This document shows positions 1-10,939 of a DNA stretch of 64,000 nt, in pieces. The notes below the pieces were generated by a model that saw only the letters and a program-made list of their open reading frames with translations, had not been told where the DNA came from and searched no databases. The first letter of the stretch is position 1. Each line of letters opens with the position of its first letter. The stretch is from Ailurus styani (lineage: Eukaryota > Chordata > Mammalia > Carnivora > Ailuridae): the NCBI GenBank assembly GCA_002007465.1, contig LNAC01000136.1:2082840-2146839 (forward strand), in the 5' to 3' direction. The translations under genes were made by a program, and so were the position numbers.

Positions 1-1481
1 TGGAGTTTATCCTACCATTTGACGAATCTCCATTTAATTAAGTTGTTTTCTTCCATTCCTAAATTTTGATGGTATGCTTTTTAGTTCTTGTAATGAGGAA
101 GTGAGCAAAATAGCATTTTCGATACATTGGTCTCCTTGCACTTAGTGAACTAACACTGACGCTAAGATCTGTCAAAAGGATCTGGTTTTAATGAGCCTGT
201 AGAGTAGGCGGCAAGCTGACTGGTTAGGGAAACAAGTACCTGGACCCACTGTGATTGTAACAAATCCTCTCTATTTGTGGGAACATCTTCCCTCTTGACG
301 GTTGGCCACTGAGGTGATGGAGAGGATGGTGGAATGTTCTTTGGGGAGACATCGGAGTGGCGTATGGTACCAAATGTTCGGACGAAAGACTGCCCATACT
401 CGTTTGCTTAACTGAACTGCCAGACAGCAGTGTTTTTGAAACTTTTCTACCAGAATTCAGGGATTGTTAGAGTCCTCACCTCAAAAGCCAGAAGTTGAAC
501 CCTTGGACAGGTGACAATAATACTCGGCTGCATCTCTGTTATCACTATTATTCTAAATTACAGCATTTTGTCTCACTTTTTCCCCTGTTGAATACAAAGG
601 ATTAAAGTGATGCTTTTCTACCTGCTTATCAAAGAAGTATATGTTAAAACAGGGATTCTCAGGGCTCACCTGCATTTTAAACTTCAGTGAAAATCAGTAT
701 GCACTTTGGATTCTAGACTTTTAAGCAAATGTTATTCTATTTTAGAAACTCCTGGTTTATCATGTCAACTCCTAGCAGTCTTTCTAATTATTAGATGTCA
801 ACGCTAACAGAAAATATTTTTAAAAAGTCTTATGCGCTGCACACACACAGAGGGAAAGATCAACTAAGAATAACAGAAATCTATAACAGAAATTTTGGAG
901 GTATTTCAAGCAATCTTATGGCTGACGTGACTGGAATAAGAAAAATAATGTTTAACATTTCCATACTTTACATTAAGAAAATTCATTACAAAAGAAAATA
1001 GAGCTGGCTTGTCACCTGAAGTGGGGGAGGGGTGACAAAAGACCCCCCAAAAGTTAAGCCTCGTTCCCCCACCTATCTCCTGAATTAAAGACCCAAGACA
1101 CTCACGGCCTAAAAAAGTACACACGTGATTCTCTACTAAAGGATGTACTCCTTTTTAAATTTTCAAGGCAGCCCGAGCATTGACTCTCTCTCTCCTGTCC
1201 CTATTGTCAGAGTTTCAAGTCCTAGAAATTATGGCAGGAATTAGGGGGTAAATCCCAACTTTCTTTTTTATAGCCTCCTTTACTCCTCATGTGAGATGCC
1301 AAAATTATGTCCCCCAGACTCCCCAGTTGGGAGGGGGTACATGTGAAACAGAGTTACGAGTAATAAAACATAAGTAGGAGTCCACTGGGTATTTCTGAAA
1401 AACCCTTTGCCTTCCTGCTACAGGCATTCTCCAATTATCCTTCACTCTTTACTTCTTCCCTTTACCTGAATGTGGATGTGA

Positions 1482-1634
1482 GGGGTGCCTGGGTGGCTCA
1501 TTTGGCTAGGCGACTGCCTTCGGCTCAGGTCCTAGGGTCGAGTCCTACATGGGGCTCCCTGCTCAGTGGGGCATCCCTCAGACCCTCTCCCCTCTCCCTT
1601 GCAAATAAATAAATAAAATCTTAAAAAAAAAAAA
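1482..1634 (+). mobile_element. CAN-SINE with 14-bp target-site duplication
   Basis: The head is GGGTGCCTGGGTGGCTCA, followed by a B-box-like GGGTCGAGTCC and a tail of AAATAAATAAATAAAATCTTAAAA. The 14-bp repeat gaatgtggatgtga lies at 1468-1481 and 1635-1648. The body is shortened relative to full-length copies in this window. Confidence 0.92.
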
Positions 1635-1689
1635 GAATGTGGATGTGATGGCTGGAGCTGCAGCAGCCATTAAGAAAATACTGAGAGAA

Positions 1690-1800
1690 GGGCGCCTGGG
1701 TGGCTCAGTGGGGAGTTTCTCCATCTACCTCTGCACCTTGCCCCACTTGTGCACTCTCTCTCTCAAATAAATTTTTTAAAAATCCTAAAAAAAAAAAAAA
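1690..1800 (+). mobile_element. CAN-SINE with internal deletion
   Basis: The head GGCGCCTGGGTGGCTCAGTGGG is intact, but the B-box region and most of the body are missing: it passes directly into the TC-rich part and an A-rich tail. Imperfect flanking repeats aaatactgaga and aaataccgaga suggest a target-site duplication. Confidence 0.85.
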
Positions 1801-1950
1801 TCAATAAATACCGAGATAATAACAAAGACAGCCTCGGTAGCTTTGCATTTCTGAACTAACACCTTGTGGATTTCTTGCTGTACTCACTATACTTTCTTGG
1901 TACCAAATGTAATTCCTAACAGATGTATCTCCAAAAGTACTGCATATTAG

Positions 1951-2163
1951 ATGGCATTTATTGAGTGCTCACTGTGTGCCAGGCACACAGTGAAAAGTAC
2001 TATATTCACGATTTCATTTATTTCTCCCGGCAATCCTGAGAGATACTATTACTTTTATCACCCAAATAAGGACATCAAAGCAGAGAAAGTGGCAGGATCC
2101 TGTTCAGGGTCACATGATTAGCAAGGGCTGAAGATTCCAGAGCCTGGCTCTGATTCACTCCAC
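1951..2163 (-). mobile_element. MIR SINE, minus orientation
   Basis: CATTTATTGAGTGCTCACTG, ACTATTACTTTTATCACCCA, CAGGGTCACATGATTAGCAA and AGAGCCTGGCTCTGATTC cover nearly the whole MIR in reverse, including the core region. Confidence 0.8.
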
Positions 2164-2433
2164 TCCTGCCCACTTTCACTGGAGGAGGGGCCGCGAGGGG
2201 GAAGAGCCAGGCGAACACCACTTACTTGCAGGGACCGGCTGGCCAACCCCTAACCCTAAGATCCTCTCCTCACCTGGCATTCCTCACTTTGGATGGATCT
2301 CCACCAGGACCTGAGAATTGACCACGAGGTCTTGTCTATCACCCCATCCTTCAAGGGCAAGTTTGAACAGGTCTGTGCTAGCAGAGACAGCATCACAGCC
2401 TTTCTGAAGCCTGAGTTTCTCATTGAGAGTAAT

Positions 2434-2700
2434 TTTAAAAAAAAAAAAAAGGCAAAAATAGGAACAGAGGAAGAATGAAGGGAAGGAAAAAGAAAAAAAA
2501 AAAGCACAAGGAACATAAGAAGGAAGTGCAGGGACAGGAAAATGAAGAAAAGGGAAAGAAAGAGAGAAGAAAAATAGTACGGAGCCCGCGGAAAAGACAA
2601 TGACCAAGAAGGGAATACGTCAATAAGGAAGGACAGTGTAGATGACAAAACAGAATCAGAAAGATAAAGAAAGACTAGACAGAGGAGCATAGAGTAGTAT
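2434..2700 (+). repeat. Purine-rich low-complexity tract
   Basis: This region of about 270 bp is almost all A and G on the plus strand, with repeated GAAG and AAAGA words and two long A-runs. The 144-, 107- and 62-codon minus-strand frames here consist of Phe/Ser/Leu runs from the pyrimidine strand and are not genes. Confidence 0.85.
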
Positions 2701-2959
2701 CAGCAAAAGCAAAATTTGCATGAGAGGGAGTCCACAGATACGGATGTGGATCCTGTGGAACTGAGAACGTGGAAGAAAATGGAGTCAAATAATGGAAGAA
2801 CGTCCTACAATTTTTTTTTTAAAGGAAAATAATGAAGCGATGAAAAGAAAAGAGATGACAGATCTGGAGATCAGGAAACAGACACCCACTTCAAGAGATG
2901 AGCTTTGTCTGCCCCCTGGGAACCCACAGGCACTGAGTCTTTACTGCTTACTTTCCAGC

Positions 2960-3150
2960 TGTTCTACTGATGCTTTGCAATAATGCGCGTGAAAACACCC
3001 CACGGGGTCGACGATGTTACTAACCCCTTCTTACAGATGTGGAAACGGAGGCTCTCCTAAAGTCATGGAACAGTGAGAACAAGAACAGGGCTTTGCATCC
3101 GGGTGTCTCAGACTCAAGGGCTCAAGCTCTGAGGCCCATGGTAGGCTTTG
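2960..3150 (-). mobile_element. MIR fragment, minus orientation
   Basis: CTTCTTACAGATGTGGAAAC with GGAGGCTCTCCTAAAGTCAT is the MIR core in reverse. The flanks are diverged. Confidence 0.5.
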
Positions 3151-5408
3151 TTAGTCATTAAAATCCTACTTGCCTAAAAATGCCCAAGGGAGGCTCAAAG
3201 GACTTGGTGCGTTTCAGGAAATGTTAAGAAGTGCGTCCCTGACACTCACCCTGGTATGTATGTGTGCATGTATGTGTGCAGATAGGTGATTTCAAACACA
3301 AATGCAAAGTCTCTTAAAAGCTATTTAGGAATTAAAACAAAACAGAATTTCTGTCTTAGGACTCACTGCGAAGCTCATTACAGGGGACAATGAAAGAGGA
3401 CAGTTGAACCACTGACAGGAGATAAAGCCAAGGATTTTCTGCTATGCTCCTGTCCTTTATGAGGAAACGCAGAAGACACACATTGGTAGGACCGACGAAG
3501 TCAACAAACCTACCTCTCTACACACACATGCTCTGAAAACCAAAATAAAGCAAACAGATAACTTTAAGATCTATTTCGGCTGATGAGTACATAAGTCAAA
3601 ATTAAAAACCCCACAGTATGTCGTTGCTATGAAAGACCTTCGAAGCGCTGAAAAATAAATCAAACACAGAGGGGAGACTTAGTAAGTCTTTTAACACAAT
3701 TCTTCAGAAAAGAAGATAAAAATAATGGTCAGAAATTAATTAAAACAGCCTGTTGCATAAACTCAGATTATGATATTAAACGTGTAGAAATAAGTATAGG
3801 TGAGGACAGCAAAGTAAATTTAAGCCATGTTCATATAGCGAGGAGTCAAAAGGGGTAACTCCCTTATTACAAGATATATTTTTAAATATCAGCTTTATTT
3901 AAAAATGATATCTAAAAATTATTGACATTATTTTAAAATCATTTTTTAACCTAAGAAAATAAAATGTATAAACATAAAAAGAAAGGGCAGAGATTTTTCC
4001 ACAACACACACACAGGTGAATGTATGGATGGCAAAATTAGTTGCAAATGATGTAACATTTTAGACATAAAAACACTGAAAAGAACAAGGAAGTACAATTT
4101 AGCTGAGAGATAAGGTAGTGTCTACAATAAATATCTAACAGGATGAAATGCTTTCATCAAAATGTATGGATCAAAGACTACAAGAAAAAAGAAGTAACGG
4201 ACGGACCCAGATTACTACTCAGGTAATTTAATCCATTTATTTCAGGGGAAAGACTATAAAGGATTTGTTTACATAATAGACAGAATTTAATAATGTTAAA
4301 ACATATCTCCTACCAAGAGTAATTTCTTTTTCTTAAGAATTCATGGATCAACTAAAGAGCTTTGAAAAAGTTGCTGATACACTGAGCCAAAAGGAAATCT
4401 CAATTGCCCTAAGGAAAAACGATACCTCACACACCGCTCCTGTGGTTGATTATCTGGCTTCATTATCTGACCACCATACAATGGAAAAAAAGGTCAATAA
4501 CAAATCTCAATAGAGAAAAAGTTTGTTAAACCCTTAAAAGTATCATTCTCAATTGTCATTCTACCAAAGAGGAAGCCCAAACATCCTTAGAAAGTAATGA
4601 CAGTCAGCCAAAAGTGTGTTCAGAGGTAAATATGCAGTTTAAAAAAAACCATACTAATGTAAAAGGAAAAATAAACAAACCATGATCCAACCCGTAAGAG
4701 TAATAAAAGAATGAAGAACTGATCCTAAGGAAAACAGAAAAGATATTAACACAATTAAAAAAAAAAAAAGGGACAAAAGAAAAACAGCATTATTCATGAA
4801 CAAATCCAAGAACTGGCCTTTTGAAAGAAAGAATAGCAACAAAACATCTAACAAAGAAAATAATACATAATACATATCTAATATTAATATGAGATATATA
4901 TTAAAATACATTATGCTATCATTAACAAAATATGCCATTATAGCACCAGTTATCTTTATAACTATATGTAATCATTAATTAACAAATTTGAATATCTTAT
5001 GAAATGGACATGGCTCTGGAGAATATAGATAGAAATAATTAAAACTGAATAATTTATCAAATAACTACCTCTCAGCAAGGTTAGGGACAGATGGTTTCAT
5101 TCAAACTTACAAGGACAGTGATCACAAGTGTCTCCAGATTAAAGAACAGATGCAAAATCTCACAATTTGTTTTGTGAATTTACCATCACTTGATATATTA
5201 AAAAAACAAAAAGAAAAACAAAAACCCTGGCAGAGATAGAGGTAGAGTACAGAAACGTCAAATCAATCTGGGTTAGGAAGCTTCACTCTTCATTTACGAC
5301 CTATGCTACCATATACTTGAGGAATAAATAGGAAAAAAATAAAGAATACAAGATTCTCTTTATATTCCATAAATACACAATTAATATTAGCTAGCTGCTG
5401 TAACAATA

Positions 5409-5427
5409 CACAACACACACACACACA
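5409..5427 (+). repeat. (CA)n microsatellite
   Basis: A short imperfect CA repeat lies in AT-rich intron. Confidence 0.8.
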
Positions 5428-5487
5428 TTATTCAGTTAAAGAAACTATAAATATCACTCAGGAAAATAAACACAAAGCCATATATAT

Positions 5488-5674
5488 GGGGCGCCTGGAT
5501 GGCTCAGTGGGTTAAAACCTCTGCCTTTGGCTCAGGTCATGATCTCAGGGTCCTGGGATCGAGGCCCGCATCGGGCTCTCTGCTCAGCAGGGACCCTGCT
5601 TCCCCCTCTCTCTCTGCCTGCCTATCTGCCTACTTGTGATCTCTGTTAAATAAATAAATAAAAATCTTAAAAAA
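5488..5674 (+). mobile_element. Full-length CAN-SINE
   Basis: The element runs from GGGGCGCCTGGATGGCTCAG, through GGTCATGATCTCAGGGTCC and CTGCCTGCCTATCTGCCTAC, to an AATAAATAAATAAAAATCTT tail. The repeat aaagccatatat / aaagccatgtat flanks it with one mismatch. It sits inside the decayed L1 region. This is one of the copies with a mustelid-like body. Confidence 0.93.
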
Positions 5675-6059
5675 GCCATGTATAAAATATTCTAATACTA
5701 AATAGCACATTAAAGAAACGAAATTTCATTCATAATATAAACAGAAATAATACTTAAAAATCTATTATTCTAACAAATCCCAGAAATGATTCTAATATGA
5801 GAAACTAGATACTAAAAATCTCAACAGATACTGAGAAAAGACCCAAATTCCATTTTTAACAAAACTTCTGTAAAACCAAAAGTGCTGCATAGCCACATGA
5901 AGAAAAAAGCACACATAAACAAAAAGTGAAACAAGGTTAAAAAAAATCCAGAGAAAATCAGGACCTAGACATGAAAGCTTATTGTCATTCTTAATACTTA
6001 AGTGGTTAACTAATATAATAGAAACATTAATCATGATTATATCAGCTTCCCTATTTGTA

Positions 6060-6256
6060 ATATACTTTCCAAATGCCCAAATTTATTTCATCCTGGCAAC
6101 AATCCGGTGATTCTGGTTTATTACCCCAAATTTCAGATGAAGAAACTGAAATTTAACAAGGTCAGGAAATACAATTTTCACTTGTTGACGGTTACCTAGG
6201 TAGTAATGAGGTGGAGGAAGGATCGGAACTCAAGTCAACCTACTCCAAACCCTGAA
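6060..6256 (-). mobile_element. MIR SINE, minus orientation
   Basis: TTTCAGATGAAGAAACTGAA is the core, followed by GGTTACCTAGGTAGTAATGA and TCGGAACTCAAGTCAACCTA at the tRNA-derived end. Confidence 0.7.
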
Positions 6257-7924
6257 GTCATAATGACCACTTTGTACGATAAAGACAAACACAGAAAGAC
6301 CTCGAATGAACAGAGATAAGTATTACTATAGTCAGAAGGCCTGTATATACCCCTTCCCACACACACCAAAAAACAAGGTAATCAGTTACAACATAATGTG
6401 AATGAAAGGGGCTAGAGAAAAGAAAAATATACAAAAAATTGTATGTGTTATACATGAGCAATAACTAGTTAAGAGCATAATGGTAACAGCAAAGCATACA
6501 AATATTTGCAATTCCAAAAAACAAATCTAAATCAAAAAGTATGGAACTAAAGACAAGCCTGAAATGTTATTTTGCCAATAAAAGAGAGATCTGAATAATT
6601 CAGAGGCAGATTTTTCTTGAATGGGAAAATCAACTGTTATAAAGAAGCCCAGATTCATAGAGTTGTCATACATTATCACTCAGACTGTTTTGGGGGAACA
6701 TGACAAAAGGGTTCTAAATTTTCTCTGGAAAAATAAACAGGTGAAAATGCTTAAAGAAAAATTTAAAAAGTGGAAGGATACTGTAATGTCAAAAGAATGG
6801 ACAGAATAATAAACAGAAAACTCAAGGGAGACCTTGATAAATTCAATGACTGGAATGCAAAACAAATTGTTTTTGGAGATGGAGTGCATAAGAAATGGCA
6901 TCGAGTAAATGGATCTCTATAAAAATTCAACTTAGATCCTCATACTGAATGCCAAAATAAATTCTACTTGGTTAGACATTAACAGTGAAAAATGAAATGA
7001 GAAAACCCTAGATGAAAATGGAAGTTGGTAATTGAGATCGGAAAGGACTTTCTAACCTGAACTTTTAACCTGGGACCCACAGATTACACCGGGATACAGC
7101 AATCTGCTGTATGTGTGTTTGGGCTCATTTTAGGGGGAAAGCATATATAGCTTTTGTAAGCATACACAACATTCTTCAGGAGGTACAAAAAGATGAGTCA
7201 TGAACTGAAGAGTTTATGAAGGACACACAGAATTGACTACTATAATGAAAGAATAAAGAAAAACGTCTCCTCTGTCAAAACAATCTGAAGCAAACTTGAA
7301 AGCAAATGACAAATTGATAAATATTTGTAGTAACTATGGCCAGGGGTAATATATGGAACATGTACCGATAAGAAAATTATTAACAACAAAAAAGACTGGT
7401 AAGTGATGTATAGAGGATACACCGCATTACGTCCCTTTTGAGTGACTTGGAACCATGTTTCTGTAATTCAATTAGAACGTTAGTTCCTAGAATTCAGGAA
7501 TTTCTCAACACCCAATTTCCAATAAGTAGACAGAGACATCCACAACGACCTAAAACCTTCTTGATTCTAAGGTTGCTTGACAGTGTTGGACAAAGCATTA
7601 TGGAGTGAAAATGGATGGTAGAAAAACTAATGGAAGAGGGAAGACAAAATGAACAGGATCTGAAGGGAAGGTGACAGGCAGATTGAAGACAATAAAGTAG
7701 GAAATATTGTTGCAATAAATACATTGTACATATTAAGAATATTTGGAACGGGCGTCATAGTGTTAGGAGTTACTGTACTATTCAAGCGTAAAAAAGTTGC
7801 CCAGTTGCTAAAAGTTGTGTAGGGAGACTTCTGACTTTTGTTTCTATATTTCCATGCACTTTACATTATTTTTTTACAATGGTTATGTATTATTTTAGTG
7901 ATAATAACCTATCTTTTTATTTTA

Positions 7925-7948
7925 TTTTTTTAAAGATTTTATTTATTT

Positions 7949-7990
<42 letters not shown>

Positions 7991-8128
7991 ATGAGAGGGG
8001 AGAAGGTCAGAGGGAGAAGCAGACTTCCCATAGAGCTGGGAGCCCGATGTGGGACTCGATACCAGGACTCCGGGATCATGACCTGAGCTGAAGGCAGTCG
8101 CTTAACCAACTGAGCCACCCAGGCACCC
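7925..8128 (-). mobile_element. CAN-SINE, minus orientation, long (GA)n tract
   Basis: The reverse complement has the head GGTGCCTGGGTGGCTCAG, GTCATGATCCCGG and a TC-rich body. The plus strand shows (GA)n at about 7954-7981, which is the expanded TC tract, followed by the ATTTATTTATTT tail complement. Small reading frames on both strands here are SINE sequence and not genes. Confidence 0.92.
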
Positions 8129-8340
8129 AATACTCTATTTTTTTAAATGTTTCTATTGCTAGCAATATTGGTGTTGATGGGTTTGGTCTTCCTGGATCTT
8201 TCAGTGTTCAATATTTTAGTGCAAATGAGATCAGTGGAAGGCTGGTAACTTAATTTTGCCTAATAAGGACAGCATCATTTCATATATTAAGAAAATTTTA
8301 TATCAAAATAGTGCATAATTTCCAAATAAGGCACTTAAAA

Positions 8341-8548
8341 TTTTTTTTTTTTAAAGATTTTATTTATTCATTTGACACAGAGAGAGAGATTACAAGTAGG
8401 CAGAGAGGCAGGCAGAGATGGAGGAGAGAGGAGGAAGCAGGCTCCCTGCTGAGCAGAGAGCCCGATGTGGGCCTCGATCCCAGGACCCTGGGATCATGAC
8501 CTGAGCCGAAGGCAGCGGCTTTAACCCACTGAGCCACCCAGGCGCCCC
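8341..8548 (-). mobile_element. Full-length CAN-SINE, minus orientation
   Basis: The reverse complement starts GGGGCGCCTGGGTGGCTCAG and contains AGGTCATGATCCCAGGGTCC and CTGCCTGCCTCTCTGCCTAC. It ends in TTTAAAGATTTTATTTATTC on the plus strand. It lies 212 bp from the previous SINE in the same orientation. The body type is mustelid-like. Confidence 0.94.
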
Positions 8549-9095
8549 AAAATGTTTTTTAAACTAAAAAAAACCAAACCTTTATTTTTAAAATAACTTA
8601 CATTACATTACCAATATTATTCTCCTTTGCCTGGTGATCCTTGAACACTCTCGCTAAATAGCATCTCTACAGACCAGATGGTCTCTGGGCAACCTTCCAA
8701 TGTTATGATTTCTCAAACTGATCACAAGTATTTTATATCTCAGGTATGGTATTGCCTATAATGAAGACTTTTAGCACAATGAAAATTATAAAATTGAATA
8801 CATCTGCTATGGCAATGAGGCTATTAGATGTCAACTCCAATGGCACCTAAATTCAGAGCAATGATTAAGAATACAGCATGACTAATATGATCACTCCCAG
8901 ATCATGCTCTCTAGGAAGCTCCCTCTTAATATTCTTTCAAGTCGGTTATAAAGGTTTCCAATAGCCAAATAACAAGCAGACTCCTGAGGGCCTGCCTTAA
9001 ATTTCCCTCAGTTCTCTTCCCTCCTCCCAACACACTCTGGTTGTGTATCAAGTTTTTCAGATAAACTGGTGTGCCCAGCAAAAATAGAAAATTGA

Positions 9096-9268
9096 GGGGT
9101 ATCTGGGTGGTTCCGTCAGTTAAGCATCCAACTCTTGATTTCGGCTCAGGTCATGATCTCAGGGTTGTGAAATCAAGTTCTGCATTTGGCTCCCACTGGG
9201 GTTGAAGCCTGCTTAAGATTCTCTCCCTCTGCCTCTATTACCCTTTAAATAAAGAAAAAAATAAAAGA
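9096..9268 (+). mobile_element. Diverged CAN-SINE
   Basis: The head GGGGTATCTGGGTGG, the TTCGGCTCAGGTCATGATCT segment and a CTCTCCCTCTGCCTC body identify it. The divergence is higher than in neighbouring copies, so it is an older insertion. The tail is AAATAAAGAAAAAAATAAAA. Confidence 0.88.
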
Positions 9269-9539
9269 CAATTAAGGCTTTTACTGGATTCTGGATGAAT
9301 AATTTTAAATTTGAAGGGAGGTCCAGCTTTCAATCATGTATGGGCACATTTCTAAATATTGGTAGAAATAAAAAAATATGGATTATTTCTCCTTTCCATT
9401 TGGCCTTCTGTTACTTAAGGCGTGGTCATGATTTCAAGCAGCATTAGATTAAAAGGGTGAAACTCAGTTAATGCTGCAATCAAATGATAAGTCAGGAAAA
9501 TTCAAAAAACCCAAGTGTAAGTTGGATCACTTTTATGAC

Positions 9540-10010
9540 TCCACTTTGAGCAAAAATGCTATCATCTCATTGGCGGCCCTCCCTAATCCTTTCCTTATTT
9601 GCCATTATGACCCTTCCCTACCCTTAGCCCATCAGCACATTCGGTCACAATATCATCCTTAATTTTTTCTTTCATAGCACTTAATGTCAGATGTAATTAA
9701 CTTTTATGCCTCCCTTTGCTGGAATGCATGTTCTCTGGGAGCTAGGTTCAAAGCATCACATGCATTTGGGATGAACCTGCTCTACCATTTTTGGCAGATC
9801 AGGCATGGAACACCCGTGTTTTGCTCATAGATGTATTCTAGCTCTAAGCACAGTGCCAGACACACACGGAGTTACATCAGAATTCGGATGCTAAAGATTC
9901 CAACAACGACTCAAAGTGTATTGCAATTTCCGAGATGGGGAAGAAAATGTTGCAAAATAAAGGGATGACGGTAACAAGCATGACTCAATAAGTATTTCTT
10001 GAATGAATCA
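9540..10010 (+). mobile_element. L2 LINE 3' end
   Basis: CCTTTCCTTATTTGCCATTA, TTTCATAGCACTTAATGTCA, GCTGGAATGCATGTTCTCTG, AAGCACAGTGCCAGACACAC and TCAATAAGTATTTCTTGAAT with TGAATC occur in the order of the L2 3' end. The small frame at 9471-9662 overlaps it. Confidence 0.72.
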
Positions 10011-10119
10011 GTCAACAGAGTTAAAACTAAATTTGTTGGCTTGGATACCCTACTGACTATAGCTACCTTAACAGATACCTATTCATACCTTTCAATAACT
10101 AAAGGGAGACTTCCTTCTC

Positions 10120-10235
10120 TCCACTGATTCATTCCCTCATTACATGAATATCTGGTTGCCTCCTACGTGCCCAATATTGTTCTTGGTGCTGCTGGGGCTA
10201 CTGCATGTACTCACTTTCAAGACACCTGACAGGCT
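10120..10235 (-). mobile_element. L2 LINE 3' end, minus orientation
   Basis: TGATTCATTCCCTCATTACA, CTCCTACGTGCCCAATATTG and CTTGGTGCTGCTGGGGCTAC match the reverse-oriented L2 terminus. Confidence 0.6.
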
Positions 10236-10500
10236 AGGGGGGTGGTTTCTTCCTGTGGTCTATGGACCACTTGTAATCGAATCACCCAAACTATATTCAG
10301 GGCTTCAAAATTTGCCTTTTTAAAAAAAGATTTTATTGTTAAGTAATCTCGACACCTAGTCTGGGGCTTGAACTCACAATCCTGAGATCAAGAGTCACAT
10401 GCTTTACCAACTGAGCCAGCGAGGTGCCCTCAAAAATCTATATTTTTAAACAAGATCCTGTATGACTCATACATTCTAAAGCCGAAAAAATAATCTTCAG
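10233..10500. mobile_element. hAT-like MER20-type fragment, split by a SINE
   Basis: TCCTGTGGTCTATGGACCAC followed by ATCGAATCACCCAAACTA resembles the end of MER20-type elements. The other half follows the SINE (10317-10430), with the words CAAAAATCTATATTTTTAAA and CAAGATCCTGTATGACTCAT. This is an assignment by eye. Confidence 0.45.
10317..10430 (-). mobile_element. Old short SINE fragment, minus orientation
   Basis: The plus strand reads AAAAAAAGATTTTATTG, then CTTGAACTCACAATCCTGAG, then CCAACTGAGCCAGCGAGGTG, which is a diverged tRNA-derived head without the TC body. It interrupts a hAT-like element (10233-10500). Confidence 0.75.
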
Positions 10501-10639
10501 AGTATAGCTGGAATCGCTCTTTTTCTATAAAGTCCTCCTAAATTATCATACTCCCCTTCTCCATACTCATGGCCCTTGTACTTCATGGCAGCCATTTGTA
10601 ATTAAGCATGTCTTGTTATAGCTCTTTCAACGGAAAGGG

Positions 10640-10857
10640 GATGTGGTATAGTGCGTTCTGGTGTCACATCACCTTGAATTCCATTTCTAGACCTACCACT
10701 TACCACCTGGGTAAACTTCTAAGCCCCTTTCCACATCTGAAATAGGGAGCTAATGCCTACCTATAGCACTGCTTTGAGGACTAAGTGGGATAACCAATAA
10801 AAGCACTCAGCTCAGTATTCAGCACAGAGCAAGCATTTGGCGAAAGCTGTCTGCTGT
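10640..10857 (+). mobile_element. MIR SINE, plus orientation
   Basis: GATGTGGTATAGTGCGTTCT, CTACCACTTACCACCTGGGT, CACATCTGAAATAGGGAGCT and AGCACTGCTTTGAGGACTAA follow the MIR order. The U4 pseudogene is inserted at its 3' edge. Confidence 0.75.
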
Positions 10858-10871
10858 TTTTATTTTTCATC

Positions 10872-10939
10872 TTTTCAATTAGCAATAATCACGCCTCGGA
10901 TAAACCTCTTTGGCTACGATACTGCCACTGCGCAAAGCT
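10872..10939 (-). pseudogene. U4 snRNA retropseudogene, 3'-truncated (first 68 nt)
   Basis: Read on the minus strand from 10939, the sequence begins AGCTTTGCGCAGTGGCAGTA and continues through ATCGTAGCC and GAGGTTTATCCGAGGCG to GCTAATTGAAAA. This is the 5' end of U4 snRNA, covering the stem II, 5' stem-loop and stem I region. I see about two differences from U4 as I remember it (one in the CCAATGAGG segment, one in GGCGCG). The copy stops at the A-run near nt 65-68 and lacks the rest of the RNA, including the Sm site. An identical 18-bp repeat, ttttatttttcatctttt, lies on both sides (10858-10875 and 10939-10956), so it was inserted by target-primed reverse transcription. It has no snRNA promoter and cannot be a working U4 gene. 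Confidence 0.9.

Larger units (their letters stand above)
4200..7450 (+). mobile_element. Decayed L1 (ORF2 remnant), plus orientation, fragmented
   Basis: Several AT-rich patches resemble old L1 ORF2: 4800-4860 (AACTGGCCTTTTGAAAGAA), 5085-5110 (GACAGATGGTTTCATTCAAA), 5800-5870 (CTCAACAGATACTGAGAAAA) and 6705-6790 (TTCTCTGGAAAAATAAACAG), in the order expected for ORF2. No open frame survives beyond chance length. A CAN-SINE (5488-5674) interrupts it and a MIR-like block lies at 6060-6256, so it may be more than one L1 piece. Confidence 0.65.

Noticed and set aside
2256..2690. 144-codon minus-strand frame resembling a membrane protein
   Set aside because: It is the complement of a polypurine tract, giving Phe/Ser/Leu runs without real topology.
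7925..8548. tRNA-like A/B boxes that could be called tRNA genes
   Set aside because: They are the tRNA-derived heads of CAN-SINEs; no acceptor stem or full cloverleaf is kept.
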